Shown piece by piece: positions 19,395 through 30,800 of a DNA stretch of 64,000 nucleotides. The number at the start of each line of letters is the position of its first letter. Within the stretch, counting starts at the first letter, position 1. The notes below the pieces were generated by a model, which was not told the DNA's origin, did no database searches, and was given only the letters and a program-made list of their open reading frames with translations. The DNA lies in the NCBI GenBank assembly GCA_023374025.1, contig SIJG01000051.1:898494-962493 (forward strand), given 5' to 3'. A program made the position numbers and the translations under genes. Origin of the DNA: Heterodera schachtii (Eukaryota > Nematoda > Chromadorea > Rhabditida > Heteroderidae).

Positions 19395-19985
19395 TGACCT
19401 TATACATATGTACAATAGGGCAAAAAGCCTGGATTGGAAATTATTGAGTCTGGGCCTGGACATTTGGACAAACCACGAAAATTTAGGCCTAGAAAAAACA
19501 CAGGTTGACAAAAACAAAATTGGACCTGGACCCACGAAAATCATAAAGCCTTGATCACATTGTCCAGGTCGAAAATTTAATTTATTTATGCATTTAATTA
19601 ATGACAAAATTATTGAATTAGCCAATTTTGTATTGCTTAGCCACAAAGGAAGGATTAACTAATGCTAAGAATTAGGAGATGTTTTTTTGTATTTTAAATA
19701 ATTATGGGTGATTAAAATTTGAGGTAAAAAAAGCAATTAAAAATATTTATACAATAATTTCCAATACAATTTCACGTGGGGTAATTCTTTTTAAAAAGTT
19801 TATTTTAGAAACTTTTTTTGTCAGTTTTTCTGTAGTCTTCATAGCCAGTATAATCGAGAAGTTAATTAATTTTAATTAATTACATAATTGGAATGAATTC
19901 ATTTATTCATAGTTTTAATATATTTTATATGAATAGAAAAGTAGAATTTTAATTAATGTAAAATATTATTTATTAATAATTACAA
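19395..19985. repeat. Dispersed ~600-bp repeat, inverted copy 2
   Basis: Reverse complement of 7195-7805 with only scattered differences. Identical landmarks are AAAAAGCCTGGATTGGA, CACGTGGGGTAATTC and ATAATCGAGAAGTTAATTAA. Confidence 0.65.
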
Positions 19986-19989
19986 ATTG

Positions 19990-20109
19990 TTTTATTCCAT
20001 TCTTTCGCTGAATATTTTCTTCCTTTTTGCTTAATTTTCTCTTTTATTTTATAATATTTTCTTATTATTTCCCGTTTCTTCTGTTCAATTTGCGCTTTTT
20101 CTTCCCAGT
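19990..20109 (-). pseudogene. HTH-family fragment (repeat 1) cut by a tandem array
   Basis: The minus strand reads WEEKAQIEQKKREIIRKYYK, then KIKEKIKQKGRKYSAKEWNK in one frame, about 40 residues of repeat 1. Upstream the homology stops exactly where the 162-bp repeats begin (20109); downstream it meets the dispersed repeat. Confidence 0.65.
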
Positions 20110-21423
20110 TTACTTACACTTTATGGCAAACATGAATTTTCTATTACCACGCCTCGTGGTGAGACCTCAACAAAATGAATCGAGAGTGATATCTTTCGAA
20201 TCAGGAGCTCGAACTCTATTAACTTAGCCGTAAAGAAAGATAATATTCACTTTTCAAAATTTCATTCTCATTTTACTTACACTTTATGGCAAACATGAAT
20301 TTTCTATTACAGCGCCCCGTGGTGAGATCTCAACAAAATGAATCGAGAGTGATATCTTTCGAATCAGGAGCTCGAACTCTATTAACTTAGCCGTAAAGAA
20401 AGATAATATTCACTTTTCAAAATTTCATTGTCATTTTACTTACACTTTATGGCAAACATGAATTTTCTATTACAGCGCCCCGTGGTGAGATCTCAACAAA
20501 ATGAATCGAGAGAGATATCTTTCGAATCAGGAGCTCGAACTCTATTAACCTAGCCGTAAAGAAAGATAATATTCACTTTTCAAAATTTCATTGTCATTTT
20601 ACTTACACTTTATGGCAAACATGAATTTTCTATTACCACGCCTCGTGGTGAGACCTCAACAAAATGAATCGAGAGTGATATCTTTCGAATCAGGAGCTCG
20701 AACTCTATTAACTTAGCCGTAAAGAAAGATAATATTCACTTTTCAAAATTTCATTGTCATTTTACTTACTACTTGATATGGCAAACATGAATTTTCTATT
20801 ACCGGCGCCTCGTGGTGAGATCTCAACATAATGAACCGAGAGAGATATCTTTCGAATCAGTAGCTCGAACTCTATTAACTTAGCCGTAAAGAAAGATAAT
20901 ATTCACTTTTCAAAATTTCATTGTCATTTTACTTACACTTTATGGCAAACATGAATTTTCTATTACAGCGCCCCGTGGTGAGATCTCAACAAAATGAATC
21001 GAGAGAGATATCTTTCGAATCAGTAGCTCGAACTCTATTAACTTAGCCGTAAAGAAAGATAATATTCACTTTTCAAAATTTCATTGTCATTTTACTTACA
21101 CTTTATGGCAAACATGAATTTTCTATTACAGCGCCCCGTGCTGAGACCTCAACAAAATGAATCGAGAGTGATATCTTTCGAATCAGGAGCTCGAACTCTA
21201 TTAACTTAGCCGTAAAGAAAGATAATATTCACTTTTCAAAATTTCATTGTCATTTTACTTACACTTTATGGCAAACATGAATTTTCTATTACAGCGCCCC
21301 GTGCTGAGACCTCAACAAAATGAATCGAGAGTGATATCTTTCGAATCAGGAGCTCGAACTCTATTAACTTAGCCGTAAAGAAAGATAATATTCACTTTTC
21401 AAAATTTCATTGTCATTTTACTT
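20109..21423. repeat. Tandem array, ~162-bp unit, eight copies
   Basis: Each unit begins TTTACTTACACTTTATGGCA and contains CCGTGGTGAGATCTCAAC (or a variant) and GAATCAGGAGCTCGAACTC. A conserved 8-bp pair, TATCTTTC ... GAAAGATA, is separated by about 40 bases. Units differ by only a few substitutions; one (from about 20762) has a short insertion. GTGAGATCTCAC-like palindromes and a CCACGCCTCGTGG hairpin (in some units) add secondary structure. No coding. Confidence 0.9.
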
Positions 21424-21974
21424 TTAATTATATTCAAAATAGTACTCTTTTTAACTAGCGCCTATATTTTTGCCTCTGCAAAATATTTAGGAAAATTCTT
21501 AGACAAGAATTTTAAGGCCTTTGAATAAAGATCAGATTCTTGGCACATGGCTTCAGTTGAAAAGCCTGGGGGAGAGGGAAAATGCTGGTGACCTCGTGCC
21601 AACACCCTCAGGGAAGTCTCCAATCCCTGAAACCCTGATCAATCAGCCCATCCGATTGATCAGTCCCTAAACATCTAAGGGAAACATCATTGATCGGTCA
21701 TTCCTCAGGCTGATCAGTCCTTAACACATCAAAGGGACCAAATTTTTATGACTGTTTAGTCGTTGGAAATTTCGGCTGTTTAGTCAATAATCATTTCAAT
21801 TTGGTTTCTAATCATTCATCATGGCTGTTAAGCCTTTTCTGCTAATTAGCTGCCTTTCATTACTGCACACAAACACTGTTATCTGACAACGAATCTGCCC
21901 CGTCCCATCGGCATAAATTTGGATCGCGAATCGCGCTAATTATAGGCAATTAGCCATTTTTGGCATCCAAAGCG
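21424..21974. other. Mixed-GC stretch, no recognised gene
   Basis: Less AT-rich than its surroundings. 21630-21730 has four loose repeats around CTGATCA(A/G)TC and GATTGATCAGTCC; 21740-21840 has CTGTTTAGTC repeats. It could be host intergenic sequence. I see no convincing frame or splice pattern. Confidence 0.3.
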
Positions 21975-21982
21975 ATCATCAC

Positions 21983-22544
21983 TAAGGAACGGTTTTTTTT
22001 TTTTGCAGATAGTACTTGGTGAGAGAAGCACGAAAAACACATTTTCTCTGAACAAATTTTTGATTTAGAGCGCGATTTATTAGCTCCTAAAAAACCTGAA
22101 ACGGGAGTGGGGGGGGGTTAGCACCTATTTTGGCAGTTTTAGCACCTATTTTTGCCTTTTTCCAGAAATTTCATAGCAAAAATGCAATAAAAACGAAAAA
22201 TACACCCCTAAGAATCGATCATAAAAAATTAAAAAAATATACCCCTCAAAATTGACCAAAATTTCAGAAAATATTCCCCTAAGAAATGAAAAAATTTCTC
22301 AAAAATTCGTCTCCAAAGTTTATTTTTATTAAATTTTCTTGACCAGTTGCAATTGTGCGGATGAAATTAAAAAAAAAAATTAGTCACTTTTGGAATTTTT
22401 GTGCATAAAGACACTGGATTTTTTTCACTTTTTAACACCTATTTTCGCACCTATTTTGGCATTTTTAGCACCTATTTTGCACTTTTTTGGCGCCTATTTT
22501 AGTACCTATTTCAGGGTTTTTAGCACCTAAAAATCCGTTCCCTA
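21983..22544. mobile_element. Non-autonomous hAT-like element (562 bp)
   Basis: The ends are TAAGGAACGG (left) and TAGGGAACGG (from the right), flanked by the 8-bp direct repeat ATCATCAC (21975-21982 and 22545-22552). Inside are iterated GCACCTATTTT units near both ends and CCCCTAAGAATCGATC in the middle, related to the element at 8648-9231. No coding. Confidence 0.75.
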
Positions 22545-22589
22545 ATCATCACTGTCTGTTTTGACAATCAAATTCGCATTTATTCGAAA

Positions 22590-22760
22590 ATGCCGTCGTA
22601 ACAGAAAATCAAAAATAAATTAATTAAAAAAGAAGATTTAAGTGTGAAGTGTTTTTTAAAAATGAAAAAAAAACATTTTAAAAATTTTTGTTCATTCCAT
22701 TTTTTTCGTCTTTTGGCGTTCGCTGGAAAATTTGGCGAATTGTGCCATTTTTTGCTACAA
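22590..22760. mobile_element. Fragment related to the iterated-end MITE family
   Basis: TTGTTCATTCCATTTTTTTCG, then GGAAAATTTGGCGAATTGTGCC, equals the outer right arm of the MITE copies. A matching inverted piece lies at about 44345-44480. The inner iterated ends are absent. Confidence 0.45.
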
Positions 22761-22799
22761 ATTTGCAAATGTTTCAATTTCCTGATTTGCTATTTTAAA

Positions 22800-23123
22800 A
22801 CTTGTAAATTTTAATCACACACTTTCGGATTTTCATTTCACATATTTTCCAAAAAAAAAAATTAATTTTTTTCTTTTTTTTATTAATCAATAGAGTAGAA
22901 AAAAATAAATTATTTAATAAAAAAAGAAATTCTTTTAAATAAATGGTCAGTAGGGAAGAATATATCATCTTTTTTTCTTTTTTCAAATCAATTTTTCAGC
23001 GGAGATCAGAAGAGAGTTGTGATTTTTTCATGTGAATAAAAAGCCTCTTAATGGACTAAAATGAAATATTTTATTTAAAAAATATATTATATAAATTCAT
23101 TTTTGGCAATATTATCGCGGAAA
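22800..23123 (+). promoter_or_regulatory. Shared upstream region with conserved box
   Basis: Same landmark order as before 12440 and 59329; the box TTCATGTGAATAAAAAGCCT is at 23027-23046, 78-97 bases before the ATG. GGCAATATTATCGCGG just before the start is nearly identical in the copies at 10278 and 34427. Confidence 0.5.
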
Positions 23124-23787
23124 ATGAATTTATTACTGTTATTATTCTGTTTAATTTTAATTGCCCTAATTAGTCCAATTGAATCAGAAAATAAAAAACT
23201 GCAACAAAAGTCATTTGATGAAATATTTGGAGAAAAATGGGAAGAAAAAGCGCAAATTGAACAGAAGAAACGGGAAATAATAAGAAAATTTTATAAAATA
23301 AAAGAAAAAATAAAGCAAAAAGAAAGAAAATATTCAAAAAAAGAATGGAATAAAATTGAAACAAAAATAGCGAACAAATTGGGAACAAATCGTATAAAAA
23401 TTTATGAATGCATTAAAGAATTAGGGCTTAAGCAACAAAAATGTCACAAATCAAAAAGTGACGAAGAAAAAATAGAAATTGTTCAAAAATTTATTGCAAT
23501 GGCAAATGAATTTAAACAAAAAAGAAAATATTCAACCAAAGAATGGAAACAAAATTATGCCGAAATTTGTAAGAAAATCGGAGTTGGCTATGGAACATTT
23601 ATTAATTGGAAGAAACAATTTGGCATTAGCAATAAAAGAATAACGAAGAAAGAAAAAAATGGAAAAAATGAAAATTTATTGGCAAATAAAAAAAGAAAAT
23701 CCAAAAATGAGTGACAAGGAAATTGCTGAAATGATAAATATTTCGGCACAGAACATTTGCATATGGAAAGCCAACTTTGGAGAATAA
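23124..23787 (+). pseudogene. HTH-family copy, full length with one A-run frameshift
   Basis: Signal peptide (MNLLLLLFCLILIALIS), KSFDEIFGEKWEEKAQIEQ, repeat 1 (ends IKELGLK) and repeat 2 (ends NWKKQFGISNK) are in one frame. At about 23648-23655 a run of seven As, six in intact copies, shifts the frame and gives a stop at 23714. In the other frame MEKMKIYWQIKKENPKMSDK begins repeat 3, which runs to WKANFGE and TAA at 23785-23787. The shift may be a mutation, an assembly error or slippage; otherwise the copy is well preserved. Confidence 0.7.
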
Positions 23788-23904
23788 ATTATGGAGGCAT
23801 TTGAATTTTTATGAAAAAATTACTAGCAAATTTTCTAGAAAATTTCATTGATTGACAAATTTTATTTGATTAATTTTTTGCATTATTTTTAAATTTGTGT
23901 AAAA

Positions 23905-24465
23905 AAATTTTTTGTTTCTACTAAATTCTTGACTTTTTGTATGAACTTTTTTGACATTTGCTTTTCAACTTTTCATCATTTTACAGCTCGAAAGGTTTTT
24001 CACGCTTGTGCCGACATTTGCGCCACGGATATTACGTCTCGGACATTTGAGCCCCAGACATTTGCGCCAATGTCCAAATCGGACTCAAACTAAAATTTTT
24101 TCAAGTCTTAGTTGCTTAAACAGCATTAATTATTAAAACATTGTCTTATAATTGATTAGGAGCATTAATTCTGGTTTTTTCAAAAATTTATTGATTATCA
24201 AATTATCAGACCCATCACTTTTTGTCGCTTATTTATAGCTGTTTAGACTTTCAGGGATTGAATAAAATTTTAAGTTTGAACCGATTTTGGACATAGACGC
24301 AAATGTTTGGGGAGTCGTAATGTCCGGGGCACAATGTCCGGTGCGCAAATGTCTGGACACGCATGAAAAAAGCTTTCGAATTGTGAGAAGATGAAATGTC
24401 AAAAAAGTACAAACAAAAAACAAAACCATTCTTCATTCCTTTTTTTCGTCCTTTGACATTTGCTG
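23905..24465. mobile_element. MITE with iterated TTTGCGCC-type ends, copy 2 (most complete)
   Basis: The outer inverted repeats hold GAACTTTTTTGACATTTG and its complement. Inside on the left are iterated units (GACATTTGCGCC, GGATATTACGTCTC, GGACATTTGAGCC, CAGACATTTGCGCC) and on the right their complements (24300-24365). The core between them carries AAGTCTTAGTTGCTTAAACAG and TCACTTTTTGTCGCTTATTT. No coding; target duplications were not resolved. Confidence 0.6.
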
Positions 24466-24717
24466 GAAAATTTGGCGAATTGTGCCATTTTTTTTGCTAC
24501 AAATTTGCAAATGTTTCAGTTTCCTGATTGGCTATTTCAAAACCAGGACATTGATGTAAAAGCCAATGAATATTGGCAAATTAAAAAAAAAAGAAAAAGA
24601 AAATCCGAAAAGGCGGCGCAAATTTCGCGGCGCAAGTGGCAGCGGCGCAAATTACGTTTTTTCTTCATTTATTGATTAGAAAAAACATTTAAAAATATTT
24701 TTTTTATTTTAAAGAAA
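24466..24717. other. Short unique stretch with GGCGCAA iterations
   Basis: 24609-24660 has three GGCGCAA units (AAGGCGGCGCAAATTTCGCGG), like the iterated ends of the foldback elements elsewhere in the window. No gene. Confidence 0.35.
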
Positions 24718-24836
24718 AGTGATCAGTAGGGAAGTATTATAATTTTTAAAATAAATGGGTGTTAGTGATTTTTTCCGGAAATCAGTAGAATAATGTAATT
24801 TTTAATGAATAAAAAATAAAAAAAATGAATAGTGAA
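24718..24836 (+). promoter_or_regulatory. Orphan HTH-family upstream region, cut by the satellite
   Basis: GTGATCAGTAGGGAAGTATTA and TTTTTTCCGGAAATCAGTAG, then TAATGAATAAAAA, match the upstream flank of family genes, but the satellite starts where the conserved box would continue. No coding part remains. Confidence 0.5.
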
Positions 24837-24837
24837 A

Positions 24838-27800
24838 CTTTAAAAATTCATAGAAAATTTAAATTCATAGGTACTACTGCGAAATCAACGCAGAGACGCC
24901 TTTCCTTGACCTTTTTAGGCCCCTGCAAAACCTGGTGCGCTTCTGATCACTACTCGAAAAATGAGTGATTGAATTTTCACTAAAAAGTTCAAGTGTCCAT
25001 TTGGGGTACTCAATCATTTATGGGGAGCAAAAATCGAACGCAGAATTAAAGTACAGGGTATAGGGAAGCTATTCCGAAGGATTCGATCTCCCCATAAATC
25101 TGGGCGCATCGGTTCGGGGGGACTGGCCCGAAGGCCAAAAAAAAAAATTATTTTGAAGAAAAAAAAATTAAAGGAACTGACTAGATAATATTTAAAATAG
25201 GTTATTTCTCTTCCTTTCAGTGTCCCTGCAAAGTTTGGTTCGCTTCTGATCAGTTTCTGAAAAAAAAGTTAGGCCTAAACTTTTTGGCCTGTTTAAAAAG
25301 GAATTAAAAATTTTTAAAATATTTATTCACCTCCATTTTTGGTAGTAAAAGCATCATAGAGCCTTATTTATATTGTAAATAAAGTTTGGTGCGTTTCAGA
25401 GCAGTCTCTGAAAAAATATTTATGAATTAATTTTGCAAAAATTGAAAAAGTGGGTAAAATAGGAATCTCGAAAAATTTCAAATGCAACAAAATGGGAAGG
25501 AAATTTAAAGATAATATCTGCTTCTTCTGAGTCGTTACCCTGCAAAATCTGGGATTTTTCTGATCACTTCTCGTAAAACTATGATTGATTGAATTTTCAC
25601 TAAAAAGTTAAGCCTAAACTTTTTCGCATATATAAAAAGCAATTAAAATTTTTTTTTAATTATTATTCATCTCCCTTCTTAATAGAAAAAGCATCAGAAA
25701 GTTTTATTTGTAAATAAAATTTGGTGCTTTTCAGAGCAGTCTCTGGAAAAATATTTATGAATTAGTTTTGCAAAAAATAAAAATAAATTGGTTCATCTTT
25801 AAAAATTCATAAAAAATTTAAATTCATAGCTACTGGTCTTAAAGCATCACAGAGGTGCTTTTTCTTGTCTTAAGGATGCCCTTAAAAAATATCGTGCGCT
25901 TCTGATCACTACTCGAAAAATGAGTGATAAAATATTTATGAAATAATAAATCGATTTTTTCAAGTGTCCGTTTGGGGTACTCAAACAATTATGGGGAGCA
26001 AAAATCGAACGCAGAATTAAAGTACATGGTATAGGGAAGCTATTCCCGAAGGATTCGATCTCCCCATAAATCTGGGCGCATCGGTTCGGGGGGACTGCCC
26101 CGAAGGCCAAAAAAAAATTATTTTGAAGAAAAAAAATTAAAGGAACTGACTAGATAATATTTAAAATAGGTTATTTCTCTTCCTTTCAGTGTCCCTGCAA
26201 AGTTTGGTTCGCTTCTGATCAGTTTCTAAAAAAAAGTTAAGCCTAAACTTTTTGGCCTGTTTAAAAAGGAATTAAAAATTTTTTAAATATTTATTCATAT
26301 CCCTTTTTGGTAGTAAAAGCATCATAGAGCCTTATTTAACTTGTAAATAAAGTTTGGTGCGTTTCAGATCACTCTCTGAAAAAATTATGAATTAATTTTG
26401 CAAAAAATAAAAATAAATTGGTTCATCTTTAAAAATTCATAAAAATTTAAATTCATAGCTACTGGTCTTAAAGCATCACAGAGGTGCTTTTTCTTGTCTT
26501 AAGGATGCCCTTAAAAAATATCGTGCGCTTCTGATCACTACTCGAAAAATGAGTGATAAAATATTTATGAAATAATAAATCGATTTTTTCAAGTGTCCGT
26601 TTGGGGTACTCAAACAATTATGGGGAGCAAAAATCGAACGCAGAATTAAAGTACATGGTATAGGGAAGCTATTCCCGAAGGATTCGATCTCCCCATAAAT
26701 CTGGGCGCATCGGTTCGGGGGGACTGCCCCGAAGGCCAAAAAAAAATTATTTTGAAGAAAAAAAATTAAAGGAACTGACTAGATAATATTTAAAATAGGT
26801 TATTTCTCTTCCTTTCAGTGTCCCTGCAAAGTTTGGTTCGCTTCTGATCAGTTTCTGAAAAAAAGTTAAGCCTAAACTTTTTGGCCTGTTTAAAAAGGAA
26901 TTAAAAATTTTTAAAATATTTATTCATCTCCCTTTTTGGTAGTAAAAGCATCAAAGAGCCTTATTTATCTTGTAAATAAAGTTTGGTGCGTTTCAGAGCA
27001 GTCTCTGAAAAAATATTTATGAATTAATTTTGCAAAAATTGAAAAAGTGCGTAAAATAGGAATCTCGAAAAATTTCAAATGCAACAAAATGGGAAGGAAA
27101 TTTAAAGATAATATCTGCTTCTTCTGAGTTGTTACCCTGCAAAATCTGGGATTTTTCTGATCACTTCTCGTAAAACTATGAGTGATTGAAATTTCACTAA
27201 AAAGTTAAGCCTAAACTTTTTCGCATATTTAAAAAGCAATTAAAAATTTTTTTAAATTTTTATTCATCTCCCTTTTTGATAGAAAAAGCATCAGAGGGCC
27301 TTATTTGTAAATAAAATTTGGTGCGTTTCAGAGCAGTCTCTGAAAAAATATTAATGAATTAATTTTGCAAAAAAATGAATAGTGAAACTTTAAAAATTCA
27401 TAGAAAATTTAAATTCATAGGTACTACTGCGAAATCAACGCAGAGACGCCTTTCCTTGACCTTTTTAGGCCCCTGCAAAACCTGGTGCGCTTCTGATCAC
27501 TACTCGAAAAATGAGTGATTGAATTTTCACTAAAAAGTTCAAGTGTCCATTTGGGGTACTCAATCATTTATGGGGAGCAAAAATCGAACGCAGAATTAAA
27601 GTACATGGTATAGGGAAGCTATTTCAGAAGGATTCGATCTCCCCATAAATCTGGGCGCATCGGTTCGGGGGGACTGGCCCGAAGGCCAAAAAAAAAATTT
27701 ATTTTGAAGAAAAAAAATTAAAGGAACTGACTAGATAATATTTAAAATAGGTTATTTCTCTTCCTTTCAGTGTCCCTGCAAAGTTTGGTTCGCTTCTGAT

Positions 27801-30800
27801 CAGTTTCTAAAAAAAAAGTTAAGCCTAAACTTTTTGGCCTGTTTAAAAAGGAATTAAAAATTTTTTAAATATTTATTCATATCCCTTTTTGGTAGTAAAA
27901 GCATCATAGAGCCTTATTTAACTTGTAAATAAAGTTTGGTGCGTTTCAGATCACTCTCTGAAAAAATTATGAATTAATTTTGCAAAAAATAAAAATAAAT
28001 TGGTTCATCTTTAAAAATTCATAAAAAATTTAAATTCATAGCTACTGGTCTTAAAGCATCACAGAGGTGCTTTTTCTTGTCTTAAGGATGCCCTTAAAAA
28101 ATATCGTGCGCTTCTGATCACTACTCGAAAAATGAGTGATAAAATATTTATGAAATAATAAATCGATTTTTTCAAGTGTCCGTTTGGGGTACTCAAACAA
28201 TTATGGGGAGCAAAAATCGAACGCAGAATTAAAGTACATGGTATAGCGAAGCTATTCCCGAAGGATTCGATCTCCCCATAAATCTGGGCGCTTCGGTTCG
28301 GGGGGACTGGCCCGAAGGCCAAAAAAAAAAATTATTTTGAAGAAAAAAAAATTAACGGAACTGCCTAGATAATATTTAAAATAGGTTATTTCTCTTCCTT
28401 TCAGTGTCCCTGCAAAGTTTGGTTCGCTTCTGATCAGTTTCTGAAAAAAAAGTTAGGCCTAAACTTTTTGGCCTGTTTAAAAAGGAATTAAAAATTTTTA
28501 AAATATTTATTCACCTCCATTTTTGGTAGTAAAAGCATCATAGAGCCTTATTTATATTGTAAATAAAGTTTGGTGCGTTTCAGAGCAGTCTCTGAAAAAA
28601 TATTTATGAATTAATTTTGCAAAAATTGAAAAAGTGGGTAAAATAGGAATCTCGAAAAATTTCAAATGCAACAAAATGGGAAGGAAATTTAAAGATAATA
28701 TCTGCTTCTTCTGAGTCGTTACCCTGCAAAATCTGGGATTTTTCTGATCACTTCTCGTAAAACTATGAGTGATTGAAATTTCACTAAATAGTTAAGCCTA
28801 AACTTTTTCGCATAATTAAAAAGCAATTAAAATTTTTTTTTAATTTTTATTCAGCTCCCTTTTTGATAGAAAAAGCATCAGAGGGCCTTATTTGTAAATA
28901 AAATTTGGTGCGTTTCAGATCAGTCTCTGAAAAAATATTAATGAATTAATTTTGCAAAAAAATGAATAGTGAAACTTTAAAAATTCATAGAAAATTTAAA
29001 TTCATAGGTACTACTGCGAAATCAACGCAGAGACGCCTTTCCTTGACCTTTTTAGGCCCCTGCAAAACCTGGTGCGCTTCTGATCACTACTCGAAAAATG
29101 AGTGATTGAATTTTCACTAAAAAGTTCAAGTGTCCATTTGGGGTACTCAATCATTTAAGGGGAGCAAAAATCGAACGCAGAATTAAAGTACCTGGTATAG
29201 GGAAGCTATTTCCGAAGGATTCGATCTCCCCATAAATCTGGGCGCATCGGTTCGGGGGGACTGGCCCGAAGGCCAAAAAAAAATTATTTTGAAGAAAAAA
29301 AATTAAAGGAACTGACTAGATAATATTTAAAATAGGTTATTTCTCTTCCTTTCAGTGTCCCTGCAAAGTTTGGTTCGCTTCTGATCAGTTTCTAAAAAAA
29401 AAGTTAAGCCTAAACTTTTTGGCCTGTTTAAAAAGGAATTAAAAATTTTTTAAATATTTATTCATATCCCTTTTTGGTAGTAAAAGCATCATAGAGCCTT
29501 ATTTAACTTGTAAATAAAGTTTGGTGCGTTTCAGATCACTCTCTGAAAAAATTATGAATTAATTTTGCAAAAAATAAAAATAAATTGGTTCATCTTTAAA
29601 AATTCATAAAAAATTTAAATTCATAGCTACTGGTCTTAAAGCATCACAGAGGTGCTTTTTCTTGTCTTAAGGATGCCCTTAAAAATATCGTGCGCTTCTG
29701 ATCACTACTCGAAAAATGAGTGATAAAATATTTATGAAATAATAAATCGATTTTTTCAAGTGTCCATTTGGGGTACTCACTCATTTATGGGGAGCAAAAA
29801 TGGAACGCAGAATTAAAGTACATGGTATAGGGAAGCTATTCCCGAAGGATTCGAACTCCCCATAAATCTGGGCGCATCGGTTCGGGGGGACTGGCCCGAA
29901 GGCCAAAAAAAAAAATTATTTTGAAGAAAAAAAAATTAACGGAACTGCCTAGATAATATTTAAAATAGGTTATTTCTCTTCCTTTCAGTGTCCCTGCAAA
30001 GTTTGGTTCGCTTCTGATCAGTTTCTGAAAAAAAGTTAGGCCTAAACTTTTTGGCCTGTTTAAAAAGGAATTAAAAATTTTTAAAATATTTATTCACCTC
30101 CATTTTTGGTAGTAAAAGCATCATAGAGCCTTATTTATATTGTAAATAAAGTTTGGTGCGTTTCAGAGCAGTCTCTGAAAAAATATTTATGAATTAATTT
30201 TGCAAAAATTGAAAAAGTGGGTAAAATAGGAATCTCGAAAAATTTCAAATGCAACAAAATGGGAAGGAAATTTAAAGATAATATCTGCTTCTTATGAGTT
30301 GTTACCCTGCAAAATCTGGGATTTTTCTGATCACTTCTCGTAAAACTATGATTGATTGAATTTTCACTAAAAAGTTTAAGCCTAAACTTTTTGGCCTGTT
30401 TAAAAAGGAATAAAATTTTTTTTAATTTTTATTCATCTCCCTTTTTGATAGAAAAAGCATCAGAGGGCCTTAATTTTAAATAAAATTTGGTGCGTTTCAG
30501 AGCAGTCTCTGAAAAAATATTATTAATTAATTTTGCAAAAAAATAAATAGTGAAACTTTAAAAATTCATAGAAAATTTAAATTCATAGGTACTACTGCTA
30601 AATCAACGCAGAGACGCCTTTCCTTGACCTTTTTAGGCCCCTGCAAAACCTGGTGCGATTCTGATCACTACTCGAAAAATGAGTGCTTGAATTTTCACTA
30701 AAAAGTTCAAGTGTCCATTTGGGGTACTCACTCATTTATGGGGAGCAAAAATCGAACGCAGAATTAAAGTACATGGTATAGCGAAGCTATTCCCGAAGGA

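Noticed and set aside
20109..21423. Hammerhead ribozyme in the 162-bp array (minus-strand CTGATTCGAAA, plus-strand GCTGAGA in some units)
   Set aside because: Core bases after CTGA are wrong and stem II is absent; only two units have CTGAGA.
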